Shown here: positions 18,096 through 26,347 of the stretch, one piece after another
Layout of the letters: every line of letters begins with the position of its first letter
Numbering within the stretch: the first letter of the stretch is position 1
Assembly (NCBI RefSeq): GCF_036345155.1
Contig: NZ_CP107772.1
Coordinates: forward strand, 10,292,001-10,356,000
Length of the DNA stretch: 64,000 nt
Direction of reading: 5' to 3'
Source: Streptomyces sp. NBC_00582
GTDB taxonomy: Bacteria; Actinomycetota; Actinomycetes; Streptomycetales; Streptomycetaceae
Program-made: the position numbers and the translations under genes
Notes under the pieces: generated by a model
Told to the model about the DNA's origin: nothing
What the model saw: only the letters and a program-made list of their open reading frames with translations
Databases searched by the model: none

Positions 18096-18712
18096 GTGCA
18101 CGTGACCAAGACGAAGGCGGTTAGGGAGAGTCTGCTGCCTGATGCAGTTCGGAGGGAAGCGTTCGCGGAAGCGTCACGCTTCCGGGGAGAGTTCTACGAG
18201 TGTCTGACCGCCCGGCGCGACGAGTTGTTCGAGCTGGCAGACGCGGTGCTGTGTGCGGACGGTGCGGTGAAGTCCCCGGTGGACTTGACGCTGTTGCCCG
18301 AGCATTGGCGTGGGCACGGAGCGATGTGCGGCGGCCTGAACCCCGGCCAACTCGATGTCGACCGGCTGCGGATGGTGCTGGCCGGCCTGCCTCTGCCGCG
18401 TTTCGATGGCGGGCGTCTGGTCCTGGCAGTCGACGTGTCGCCGTGGCTTCGCTCGGACGCGCCGTGCTCGGCGGAGCGCCTGTTCTGCCATGTCTCCGGC
18501 CGTGCGAAGACGGCGTCGCAGTTCATCCCGGGCTGGCTCTACTCCTTCGTGGCCGTTCTGGAGCCGGGCGCCACGTCTTGGACCGCGATCCTGAACGCGG
18601 TACGGCTCGGCCCGGCGGACGATGCGACCGCGGTCACCGCCGCCCAGCGCCGAGGAGTCGTTGAACGGCTCCTCGCCGCTGGCCAGTGGCAAGCCGGTAC
18701 CCGGCGTACAGC
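18096..18712 (+). pseudogene. IS701-type transposase, N-terminal half only
   Basis: The GTG at 18096 opens a frame with E-F-Y-E-C-L-T-A-R-R-D-E-L-F-E-L-A-D-A-V-L-C-type sequence (given here as single residues), followed by V-L-A-V-D-V-S-P-W-L-R (first catalytic Asp), C-H-V-S-G-R-A-K and F-I-P-G-W-L-Y-S. These are features of the IS701 family common in Streptomyces. Similarity ends near residue 205 of about 400, at roughly 18712, after which composition changes abruptly to AT-richer non-coding DNA. No second catalytic Asp/Glu and no inverted repeats were found, so the copy is dead. Confidence 0.8.
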
Positions 18713-18783
18713 CCGACTCGTCTGCTGCTCTTTATTTTCGCAGGTCAGAGGCCATGTTTTCTCGCTGAACAAACTGTCCGGGT

Positions 18784-18799
18784 CGAATCCGGGTCGAAT
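18784..18799 (+). repeat. 16-bp direct repeat, copy 1
   Basis: CGAATCCGGGTCGAAT occurs here and again at 19282-19297, both inside longer runs of GGGTCGAAT-like units. The copies bracket about 480 bp of low-GC sequence, as direct repeats left by insertion or deletion might. The function is unknown. Confidence 0.5.
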
Positions 18800-19281
18800 T
18801 CGGGTCCGCGTATTGTCGTCCCTGTCCCACCGGTCATGCAGCAGATTCAGGCATTCCGGGTGTAAAAGGTGGTCCGACGCCGGTCTGTAGTGGAGACTCA
18901 GGCGGCGGTTGAATTCGGAAGTACATGTACGAGATGTTTCTCGTTGACCCGCTCTGGCTGCACTGATGGTGCGCCCTGCAGCAGGCGCTGGAACTGATCA
19001 CTGGCGAGGGCGTCTCGCTGACGGCACCTGCCGAGAACCACTGCTTCCTGGCGAAGGCGGTCATGTGAGGCATGGGGGTTTCCAGTCCCTGTCGGCGGGG
19101 CGCGGTCGCCCCGCGTGGCGGCGACGGCGAGTGGGACTACTCGCAGCGTGACGTTAATCGCCCGATAATGTCCACTTAGTTTTAATTGTGTTACTCCTCT
19201 TTTGGTGGATGCTCGGTACAGCGGCAAGAATCAGCATCACTGCAGTCAACTACTGTTCGTTTTGGAGTCTGGGGCCCGGGG

Positions 19282-19297
19282 CGAATCCGGGTCGAAT
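19282..19297 (+). repeat. 16-bp direct repeat, copy 2
   Basis: An identical copy of the 16-mer at 18784-18799. Flanks differ after a few bases (GGGGCGAATCC before, CGCACCC after), so the exact duplication is short. Confidence 0.5.
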
Positions 19298-19372
19298 CCG
19301 CACCCTTTCAGGCTGTTGAGCATGTTGCCGCTGGTCAGGGTGATGTGAGGTCGTCATAGGGGAACAGCGGCA

Positions 19373-19483
19373 TCAACGCGCGGCGCCCTTGGCCATGCGC
19401 TCGAAGGCGTTCGCCTTCAGCGGTTCGATGTCCGGGTCCGGGGCCGGGATCGTCCGGGACGCCGACAGGGCGGTTGCGCTCAC
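19373..19483 (-). pseudogene. N-terminal fragment of an unidentified gene
   Basis: The GTG at 19483 follows AAGGAAGG and overlaps the TGA of the upstream PNPOx-like gene (GTGA), so it was once the second gene of an operon. The frame reads S-A-T-A-L-S-A-S-R-T-I-P-A-P-D-P-D-I-E and stops at 19373. With one base changed near 19385 the sequence would continue R-A-L-M-P-L-F-P-Y-D-D-L-T-S-P before a second stop near 19335. I do not recognise the family. The rest of the gene is missing. Confidence 0.5.
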
Positions 19484-20047
19484 GACTGTGCCTTCCTTCG
19501 TCCGATGACGGTGTTGTACGGGCGCATACTGGTGAGCCGAGTGCCGTCGTCGCTGAAGTCGAGCACCCTGCGCCACCGCAGTCGCACTCGGTGGTCGGCC
19601 CACAGAGCCTTGACCGGGTCCACGCGCAGCAAAGACCTGCTGGCCGCCGGCCGCGGGCGGCTTGATGTTGTTCAGCAGCGAGTCCTGGGCCGGTTCGGCG
19701 GACCGAGCGCGCATCACGCTCACCGCGTGAGCGATCTTCCCGGCTTCGGTGACCGCCCGGGCATGCCCCTTGATCTGGGTCGAGCGGCTCTCTCCGCGCT
19801 CGTCGAATCCCCCGGGAGACCGGAAGCACGGAGAGGCCGACGCGGCGGCCCCTGAGGACGGCGGCGTACTTGCGGGTTGCGTGAAGGTGTGTATGTACAC
19901 CCGCAGCCCGTCCACCGTGTAGTGCATGAAGGCCGTGGCCGGACAGCCGTCGCCGTCCAGGGTGGCGAGCGCGGCGACCGGCTCATCGCGTAGTGACTCC
20001 CTTACCGCCTTCTCGACCTCGTCAAGGCTGGGCTCAAGGGCAGACAT
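19480..20047 (-). pseudogene. Pyridoxamine 5'-phosphate oxidase-like flavin protein, frameshifted
   Basis: The ATG at 20047 has AAAGGA upstream and begins S-A-L-E-P-S-L-D-E-V-E, followed by P-V-A-A-L-A-T-L-D-G-D-G-C-P-A-T-A, the usual N-terminal strand of PNPOx/F420-binding split-barrel proteins. The following parts (K-Y-A-A-V-L-R-G-R-R-V-G, then R-S-T-Q-I-K-G-H-A-R-A-V, then V-R-L-R-W-R-R-V-L-D-F-S-D-D-G-T) are recognisable but lie in different frames, with shifts near 19878, 19820 and 19625. At least three frameshifts make this a pseudogene. It is minus-strand, coupled to the next fragment. Confidence 0.7.
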
Positions 20048-20194
20048 ACAGGGATCCTTTGCGAAGATCACAACGGACGGGAAGGCATGTGTAGCGCCAT
20101 GCGGAACACTGGCCGTCAATGTGATACCAAACACGCTGCTCTCGGCAACCGTCGTGCCGGAGGTATTGCGTTTGGGCATGCGTAGAGCGGCCGG

Positions 20195-20627
20195 ACTCCC
20201 TGGGGAGTTCCGGCCGCTCGTGGGGTGTGCGATCAGCCGACACGGTCGCTCAGCTCCCTTGGCCATACGTACGACCGTGTCGGCGATGTCGTCGATCCAG
20301 TCCGGACCGGACCCGCGACTGAGGGGCGGTCACGATGGGCGCGGCGCGCGGACGGCCTCGCCTGCCCCGGACGAGGGCGGCGATCTCGCTGGCGTCGCCG
20401 GGTGTGTTTACGGCGGCGTATCCGCGTTCGCGCGCCTCGGCCAGCTGTGCCCGCGGTTCTCTCAAGGCGGGCGCGCGGAGCGGTCGCCGGTCTGGCGGTG
20501 ACAGCTCAGCGAGTTCTTGAGTCGACAGTTCGGCCGGCAGCACCCGGCCCGCCGCCGTGTTGTGTGCGGGCAGGATCCAGCCGATCCGGCCGCCCGTGCG
20601 CACGGCCTGGCTGCTCTCCACGCTGTC
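20195..20627 (-). pseudogene. IclR regulator, effector-domain fragment
   Basis: The minus-strand frame from about 20627 reads V-E-S-S-Q-A-V-R-T-G-G-R-I-G-W, then L-P-A-H-N-T-A-A-G-R-V-L, then V-T-A-P-Q-S-R-V. These are the IclR effector-domain landmarks (compare L-P-L-H-A-S-S-S-G in the intact IclR at 13.2 kb). A frameshift near 20266 separates the last helix (M-A-K-G-A-E-R-P-C-R-L-I). The DNA-binding domain is absent, replaced by a TetR fragment on the other strand. It is a decayed regulator. Confidence 0.65.
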
Positions 20628-20786
20628 GAGGTGACCATGCGTCGGCTGGCGCAGGAACTTGACGCCGGGCCGGCCTCGCTGTAGGTCCACGTGCGCAACA
20701 CCGCCGAGCCGCACGCGGCCGTCCTGGACGAGTTGCTGGGCCGTGCGCGACTGAGCGGGACGTCGAGGGACGAGATCGCGTGCTGA
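20601..20786 (+). pseudogene. TetR-type regulator fragment with in-frame stop
   Basis: The plus-strand frame reads G-L-A-A-L-H-A-V-E-V-T-M-R-R-L-A-Q-E-L-D, then A-G-P-A-S-L, then a TAG at 20682-20684 where TetR proteins have tyrosine, then V-H-V-R-N-T-A-E. It continues A-A-V-L-D-E-L-L-G. This is the recognition-helix region of the TetR DNA-binding domain (S-L-Y-x-H-V). A TAC-to-TAG change plus missing flanks make it a fragment. Confidence 0.65.
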
Positions 20787-20838
20787 CGGGGACCCGGGGC
20801 CGAGTCCTGGTGGTGCGCCCGACCTCGCGGTTACTGGA

Positions 20839-21807
20839 TCACTTCCAGATGACCGAGCCGTCGTCCGCCGTGAGGTCGGCGTCGGCCAGGTCGGCATACG
20901 CGCGTGCCGCGGCCGGGTGCAACGGCAGGGGCGTGCGCGCCATCGCGGCCGGGTCGAGGGGGTAGCCGACGGGGGAGTAGTCGGCGGGGATGTGCTTGTA
21001 CTGGCCCTCCAGGGCCGCCTTGGTGCGGACCATGCACCAGGTGACCAGGTAGGCGAGGTCGTCGGCCAGGTCCTCGCGGCACAGCACTCCGAAGTCGGAG
21101 AACTCCAGTGTGGTGAGGTCCTTCTCCAGTCCCGGAAGGTAGCCGGCGGGCACCACAGCCCGGCCCCATCCTTCGGCGTCGAACGCGTCCAGCACGGCGT
21201 CGCCCCAGGGCAGGTACTTCACCGGACGGACTCGGTCGATGCTCTGCCAGTGCGGAGTCATGATGGCTTCGTGGATGAGCACGTCCGCCTTGCCTGCCGC
21301 GAACCGGGCGATCGGCGGGAAGGGGCGCTCGTCGTAGAAGAACGAGAACCGGTCCAGGTCGAGGCCGGCCAGCCGCAGCGCCTTGTGCGTGGCCAGGCCG
21401 ATCAAGTTCACCCCGTCGTCCTGGGAGGTCGCGATCGTCAGGGGGCGGTCGATGGAGGCAAGGTCGGCCACGGTGGACACGGGGAGTTCGGCATCCACCG
21501 CGACCACGAGCCTGTCACGCTGGGGGATGACGCCCAGGGCGGCCAGCCCCTCCAGCTCGCCGGCCTGCTGCAGCATGCTCAGCGCCGCGGTCGGCGTGGC
21601 AATGGTGATGTCGCATTCCTTGGCGCGCAGCGCCGCGATCTGGTCCGTGCCGCCCCGGCCGTTCCACACGGCGAACCGGGAGCCCTCAGGCGACCGGTCG
21701 CCGAGTTCCTGCGACAGCCAACCGCAGATCCGGTGGAAGTTCGCCTGCCCCCAGTCTGCGCGGAAGTGGACGGTGACCGGACGGTTCAGGCGCGGACTGT
21801 CACTCAT
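20839..21807 (-). CDS. TAXI/ABC-type substrate-binding protein without signal peptide
   Basis: 322 residues, intact. The frame resembles periplasmic binding proteins of the TAXI or NMT1/THI5 type: an N-terminal V-T-V-H-F-R-A-D-W-G-Q-A-N-F-H strand, then C-D-I-T-I-A-T-P-T-A-A-L-S-M, and L-T-I-A-T-S-Q-D-D-G-V-N-L-I-G in the hinge region. No signal peptide, lipobox or twin arginine is visible at the N-terminus, and no transporter genes are adjacent. Soluble members of this kind occur near aromatic-acid genes and may be cytosolic ligand-binding or enzyme-like proteins. The ATG at 21807 has AGGGAG upstream. It is the only intact gene in this decayed stretch. Confidence 0.65.
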   Translation of the reverse strand: MSDSPRLNRPVTVHFRADWGQANFHRICGWLSQELGDRSPEGSRFAVWNGRGGTDQIAALRAKECDITIATPTAALSMLQQAGELEGLAALGVIPQRDRLVVAVDAELPVSTVADLASIDRPLTIATSQDDGVNLIGLATHKALRLAGLDLDRFSFFYDERPFPPIARFAAGKADVLIHEAIMTPHWQSIDRVRPVKYLPWGDAVLDAFDAEGWGRAVVPAGYLPGLEKDLTTLEFSDFGVLCREDLADDLAYLVTWCMVRTKAALEGQYKHIPADYSPVGYPLDPAAMARTPLPLHPAAARAYADLADADLTADDGSVIWK

Positions 21808-22385
21808 GGGCTACTCCCTGGCCTACAACATGTGTCGCATTGCGGAACGGTGTCCCGTATTTTGCTACTGATGGCAGGTGGTCGCAAGACTGGACAATGG
21901 GCGGCGCATACTGTCCTGAATGCGTGTTCTCGCAAGATCGGCTCTTCATTTCGATCGCGAGTCCCCGGAGGAGCTCGCACCCGAGTCGGGTTGCTCGGGG
22001 CCTCGAAATCCCTCACTCCACCAGAATCGGCGCGGCGGGTCTCCGCGGCGCGTCCAGTGCGTTCGGGATCACGCACGGACTGTCGGCCAAGTCGGTTCCT
22101 GCGGAAGTGAGTTCGCACGCAGACCTGCGATCGCCGAGGCCAACTTCCTTGCCTGTCGCGCAGGTTGGAGCACGGGTGCGGAGGCCGCGCTGCCTCCTCT
22201 GCCGCGGGTGCCGCGGCGGCGGGCCGGGCCGACCGGCTCGGTCGGCTGCGCAGCGGCGATCGTGACCATGGCATGGTGGGGCGAACGGCACCGCGCCATG
22301 ATCCACGCCTCTTCGCCGCGTCCGGACCGGCGGCCGGAGCGCCTGCGCGGCGCCGACGCGCAAAGCCGATCTGATGGAGGCAGCG
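21808..22385. other. Intergenic region, no supported gene
   Basis: It separates the minus-strand binding-protein gene from the plus-strand quinone-reductase pseudogene, so it must hold divergent promoters. The half next to 21808 is AT-richer. Open frames here are arginine/proline-rich and lack family features, and I see no convincing promoter pair or dyad. Confidence 0.4.
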
Positions 22386-23380
22386 ATGGGCGGCACGATG
22401 ACAGGGATCGTCGCGCAGGGAGGCCGCGGTGCCGCGGACCCGGACGCGTTCCTCACCCGCACCCTGCCGATGCCCGGGCTGCGACCGCACGACCTGCTTG
22501 TGCGGATCCACGCCGTCTCGGCCAACCCCGTCGACACGAAGTTCCATGCCCGCATGGGGCAGGGGGAGTCCACGGTCCTGGGCTACGACGCCGCAGGGAC
22601 TGTCGAGGCGATCGGAGCCGATGTCACCGAGTTCGCAGTGGGGGAGCGGGTCTACTACGTCGGCGACGTCACGCGTGACGGCACGAACGCCACCTACCAT
22701 GCGGTGGACGCCCGGCTCGTGGGCCGGATGCCGCGTGGTCTGACCTTCGCGCAACCCGCGGCGTTGCCCTTGACGACCATCACCGCATGGGAAGCCCTGT
22801 TCGACCACTTCGGGCTCTCCGTCGAGAGCACGGGAACCCTGCTGGTACTCGCCGGGGCGGGTGGGTCGGCTCGATCGCCCTCCAACTCGCCAAGCGGCTG
22901 ACGAACCTGCGAGTGATCGCGACGGCCTCCCGGCCCGAGTCCCGCGCGTGGGCACTTGCCCACGGCGCCGACCACCATGACCTGGTCAAGGAGGTGAAGA
23001 GGGCCGCGCCCCTGGGCGTGGACTACATCCTGGCCCCGCACACCGAGGGCAACGTGCAGGCTTTCGCGGAGATCGCCGTACCGTTCGGCCGGGTGGCCGC
23101 GCTTGATTCCCCCACGGCGCTCGACATCGTTCCCCTGAAGGACAAGTCGGTCACCTGGCACTGGGGCAAGATGTTCACCCGCCCCATGTTCGAGACACAG
23201 GACATGGCCGCGCACCGGCGGCTGCTCGACCGCACCGCCGAGCTCGTCGAGGCAGGGACGATCCGCACCACGATGGCCACCACTCTTCAGGGGATCACGG
23301 CGGACACCATCCGCCGGGCACACCTGGAGGTGCTGTCGGGAAGGACGGTCGGCAAGATCGTGCTCACCGCCACCTGGTGA
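22386..23380 (+). pseudogene. Zinc-type quinone reductase (MDR superfamily), one frameshift
   Basis: The ATG at 22386 has GGAGG 5 nt upstream. The first part has the MDR catalytic-fold features (A-N-P-V-D-T-K-F-H-A-R-M-G, V-L-G-Y-D-A-A-G-T-V, A-A-L-P-L-T-T-I-T-A-W-E-A-L-F) up to L-A-G-A-G-G at about 22862. There one base is missing and the nucleotide-binding part (V-G-S-I-A-L-Q-L-A-K-R-L, then to K-I-V-L-T-A-T-W) continues in another frame to 23380. As sequenced it ends shortly after the break. Otherwise it is full length. A single-base sequencing error is possible. The family reduces quinones or enones with NADPH. Confidence 0.85.
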
Positions 23381-23447
23381 CCGCGGCGGCCCGAGGTGTT
23401 GACAAACTCCCACCCTCGTGCCACTAGCAGGTGATATGCTGACCGTT

Positions 23448-23461
23448 CCTGTACATACATG
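23448..23461. promoter_or_regulatory. GntR operator in front of its own gene (imperfect)
   Basis: CCTGTACATACATG matches the palindrome CCTGTATATACAGG found twice downstream at 12 of 14 positions. It lies 21 nt before the GntR start, after a TTGACA at 23399-23404. It suggests weak autoregulation. Confidence 0.65.
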
Positions 23462-23481
23462 TTGCCGAAACGGGGGCCGCC

Positions 23482-24216
23482 ATGTTGGACCGATCGAGCC
23501 CGACGCCGCTGCATGTACAGCTGGAAGAGGCGATCAAGGACAGAATCGCCGACGAGGAGTGGCTGCCGAACAAGCAGATCCCCTCCGAGAACGAGCTGAG
23601 CGCGACGTACGGACTGAGCCGGATGACCGCGCGGGCGGTGATCACGAGGCTCGTCCAGCAGGGGCTGGTCTACAGGGTTCCCGGCAAGGGGACCTTTGTG
23701 GCCGAACCCAAGATCGCCAACAGGGCACACCTGCCGATCGGCATCCAGCGCCAGCTCGACGACCTGGGGATCTCCAGCAAGACCATTCTGCTGAACTCCT
23801 CCAAGGTGGAGGCGCCGGGGCGGGTGCGCAAGGAGCTGGGGCTCGGCGAAGGCGACACGGTGTACCGGATCGAGCGGCTGCGGACCGTGCACGGCGAACC
23901 GCTGAGCATCCACCTCTCCTACATCCCCGTGGGTGTGTGCCCGGACCTGGGTGACAAGGACCTGGAGGGTGTGCAGCTGCGCGACGTGCTGGAATCGGGC
24001 TACGGTCTGAAGCCGGCGCGGGTCGTCGAGTCCGTCGAGACGGCGTTGGCCAGCGAGCGCGACGCCCAACTGCTCCAGGTGAAACCCGGCTTCACCCTCC
24101 TGCAGCTTGAGGAGACCAACTACACGTCCTCGGGCGGGCCGTTCGAGTACTGCCACGTGCTCTTCCGTGGCGACAAGATGAAGGTGACCTTCGAGTTCCA
24201 CCGCCCGCCGGAGTGA
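23482..24216 (+). CDS. GntR family regulator, HutC subfamily
   Basis: 244 residues. The winged HTH is typical (I-P-S-E-N-E-L-S-A-T-Y-G-L-S-R-M-T-A-R-A, then Y-R-V-P-G-K-G-T-F-V), followed by a UTRA ligand-binding domain (V-Y-R-I-E-R-L-R, C-terminal F-E-Y-C-H-V-L-F-R-G-D). HutC-type regulators usually repress sugar or amino-acid operons and are released by a sugar phosphate or related metabolite. CCTGTATATACAGG-like palindromes precede this gene and both following transcription units, so it most likely represses the whole island at 24.9-39.7 kb. Confidence 0.93.
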   Translation: MLDRSSPTPLHVQLEEAIKDRIADEEWLPNKQIPSENELSATYGLSRMTARAVITRLVQQGLVYRVPGKGTFVAEPKIANRAHLPIGIQRQLDDLGISSKTILLNSSKVEAPGRVRKELGLGEGDTVYRIERLRTVHGEPLSIHLSYIPVGVCPDLGDKDLEGVQLRDVLESGYGLKPARVVESVETALASERDAQLLQVKPGFTLLQLEETNYTSSGGPFEYCHVLFRGDKMKVTFEFHRPPE

Positions 24217-24800
24217 GCGTCGCGCGCTCGAGTGACGCTGTCGGTGAGCCGTCCGGCGGCACCCGCCGGCTGTCGGGCGAGGGGACGCTGCCGGGGCTTG
24301 ACAGGTTGTCACCGGGCGGTTAGGCGATCACCCGCGGCCGAGGGGTGGCGGCATTCGGTGCGGTGAACCCTCATGGCGGTGCGGAACAGCCTGCATCACC
24401 GCCCCCGGCGCCCGGAAGCCAGGCTGCCGGCAGCCCGGAACCACTTCGTCCGTGCCTTAGAAGTCCCTGGCCGACTGCCGTCGGGCGCCCCGCTCTCACG
24501 GCGCGTCCGATGCCTTCCATGCCCTGGCCGTGGCCCGGTTGCGCTGTCCGGCTCGACCTGCCCGCCGCCCGTTTGACAAGGATGTACGGGATGGGGTCGC
24601 GGCATCGTGTTCCGGATGCCGCAGTGGGAGCGACTTGAGCCCAGACCCGGGCAGGGCGCCGGGCGGACCTCGTGCCGCTGTGGTCGGCCCGCTGTGGGCT
24701 GCTCGGCATCCCGCATCCGAAGCCTCCCGGGTGGGCCGCATGGCGTCGGCCTTCTCGATGTGTGGACGGGAGCGTGCGCGAACGTCATGGATCCGATCGG
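24217..24800. other. Long intergenic region with an orphan promoter-like element
   Basis: No supported gene. At 24298-24303 a TTGACA is followed 17 nt later by TAGGCG (24321-24326), a plausible promoter. The -35 is inside a perfect dyad TGACA-GGT-TGTCA (24299-24311), as an operator would be. No coding frame with an SD site follows. The product may be a long leader or a small RNA. Confidence 0.4.
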
Positions 24801-24845
24801 TTGACATGCGGGGAGCGACCACCTAGCTTTTCCTGTATATACAGG
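24801..24845 (+). promoter_or_regulatory. Promoter and GntR operator of the transaldolase unit
   Basis: TTGACA (24801-24806), a 17-nt spacer, TAGCTT (24824-24829), then the perfect 14-bp palindrome CCTGTATATACAGG (24832-24845) over the expected start of transcription. A repressor bound here would block RNA polymerase. The coding start follows about 80 nt later. Confidence 0.8.
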
Positions 24846-24925
24846 TAATGCCTCAGTAGCTCAGGTGTATCTACTTGTGGAGTGAGGCTCCGCGTACTCC
24901 TCCTGTAGCGCAGGAAGGCGAGAAG

Positions 24926-26278
24926 ATGCCCCATGTCAACTACCGGTCTGCCGGTGCCGGGCGCACCGCAGTGCACTACACGCTCGGCGCTCTGACCGCG
25001 GACGCGGCCCGCGGTCACGAGGGCGACGTCCGCCGGGTTCGCAACCTCCTTCTGGAGCGCCGGGACTTCGAAGCGCTCAACCGGTGTGCGAGCGCAGTGG
25101 CGGTGACGGACCGGTTCCGTGACGTCATCAGGACGTTCGGCGTGCCCGAGGGGGAGATCCCGGCAGGCTTCCGGATCGAGAGCTCACTGGAGCCCGACGG
25201 TCTGTTGTCGGTCGACCTCGTGCGCGACATCGGCTTCGACGGGAACGGCGTTCGCCGGCCGACCGGTGTCGTGTACTCCGCGGACTCCGCCAACCCGTAC
25301 GAGGTCGCCCCCGTCGCGGGTCTGCTGGGCAACCTCACCTGCAACCCCGGGATCGTCTACGACCTGTTCATCAACAATCCCGAGGCGAACGTCGGGCGCA
25401 AGTTCCACACGCTGGAGGAGGTGATGACGGAACTCGGCGACGTCCTCGGTCCCGGCTGTGACGTCAGCGTCGAGATCGAGAACCCCTTCGAGCCGGACTT
25501 CGACAAGATCCTTGACGAGATCGCGGTGTACCGCGAGATCCTCTCGCCGTACCGGCTCGTGGTGAAGGTCCCGCACACCGGCCCGGTGAACGCCGGCAAC
25601 GTGCACGAGTTGATGAGCGGCGACCGGAAGCTGGGCGCGCACTACGCCTCCCCGTCCACGCCGGACGCGTTCCGGTCGCACACCCTCGCTCTGGCCCTGC
25701 GCGAGCACGGCTACCGCGTCAACTACACGCTCATGTTCGAGCCGTACCAGAGCGCCCTGGCGCTGCAGGCGAAGCCGTACTTCATCAACAGCTTCATCCG
25801 CCACCGGCTCTCCCAGGCCAGGCACGTGCGTGATCTCGTCGCCTCCTACCGTGCCACCCGGGACAGGTCCCGCCTCGAGCAGTTGAGGACGTTCCTCGTC
25901 GACACCGACCACTTGTCCGCCTCGGGCGGCGACCGTGAACTCATCGACGTCCTGCACTACGGCGAGGATCTCGTCTCCTACCGGCACCTGAACGACGCGG
26001 AGGGGTGGGACGGCCTGGACGCCGTCCGGCACAACCTGCGCCTGCTGAAGCAGTCCCACCTGCCCGACACCCGTCTGATCGTGTGCAGCATGGAGGGCGC
26101 CAACTACCGGGATCTCGACAAGCTGATGACCGATCCCGAGTTCGCGGACGTCGTCGACCGGCTGGTCATCACGGCCGAGCCCGAGTACCTCGCGCGCTTC
26201 GCCTCGGCGAACCAGGTCGTGTCGTACCAGCGCCGCTTCATGAACGCGGCGGCCACGGCTCCGGTCGGCCATGACTGA
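24926..26278 (+). CDS. Transaldolase-like protein with long N-terminal extension
   Basis: 450 residues. From about residue 125 it shows transaldolase-superfamily landmarks: N-L-T-C-N-P-G-I-V-Y-D (for T-T-N-P-S), V-S-V-E-I-E-N-P, the Schiff-base lysine in L-V-V-K-V-P-H-T-G-P, and Y-R-V-N-Y-T-L-M-F-E-P-Y-Q-S-A. The ordinary enzyme is about 220-380 residues. Here roughly 120 extra N-terminal residues precede the barrel, so a different acceptor, donor or oligomer is possible. ATG 24926 has AGGAAGG upstream. It is the first gene of a GntR-controlled unit with an ene-reductase and a transketolase. Confidence 0.75.
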   Translation: MPHVNYRSAGAGRTAVHYTLGALTADAARGHEGDVRRVRNLLLERRDFEALNRCASAVAVTDRFRDVIRTFGVPEGEIPAGFRIESSLEPDGLLSVDLVRDIGFDGNGVRRPTGVVYSADSANPYEVAPVAGLLGNLTCNPGIVYDLFINNPEANVGRKFHTLEEVMTELGDVLGPGCDVSVEIENPFEPDFDKILDEIAVYREILSPYRLVVKVPHTGPVNAGNVHELMSGDRKLGAHYASPSTPDAFRSHTLALALREHGYRVNYTLMFEPYQSALALQAKPYFINSFIRHRLSQARHVRDLVASYRATRDRSRLEQLRTFLVDTDHLSASGGDRELIDVLHYGEDLVSYRHLNDAEGWDGLDAVRHNLRLLKQSHLPDTRLIVCSMEGANYRDLDKLMTDPEFADVVDRLVITAEPEYLARFASANQVVSYQRRFMNAAATAPVGHD

Positions 26279-26347
26279 CCGGCGCGACAGCGACCCCCGT
26301 CAGACGACACCCGGCGTTCCGCCCGCCGCAGACCTCCAAGGAGACCG

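Larger units (their letters stand above)
18713..19372. other. AT-richer non-coding stretch with a possible gene remnant
   Basis: Base composition is clearly less GC-rich than in neighbouring genes, and no open frame fits Streptomyces codon use over a useful length. One short plus-strand frame at about 18974-19067 (A-L-Q-Q-A-L-E-L-I-T-G-E-G-V-S-L-T) ends in a TGA and reads like the C-terminus of a real protein I cannot identify. The stretch also holds the repeated CGAATCCGGGTCGAAT. It is probably debris from transposition or a rearrangement. Confidence 0.4.

Noticed and set aside
18780..18800. GGGTCGAATCC resembles a tRNA T-arm
   Set aside because: No acceptor stem, anticodon arm or CCA-proximal pairing could be laid out around either copy.
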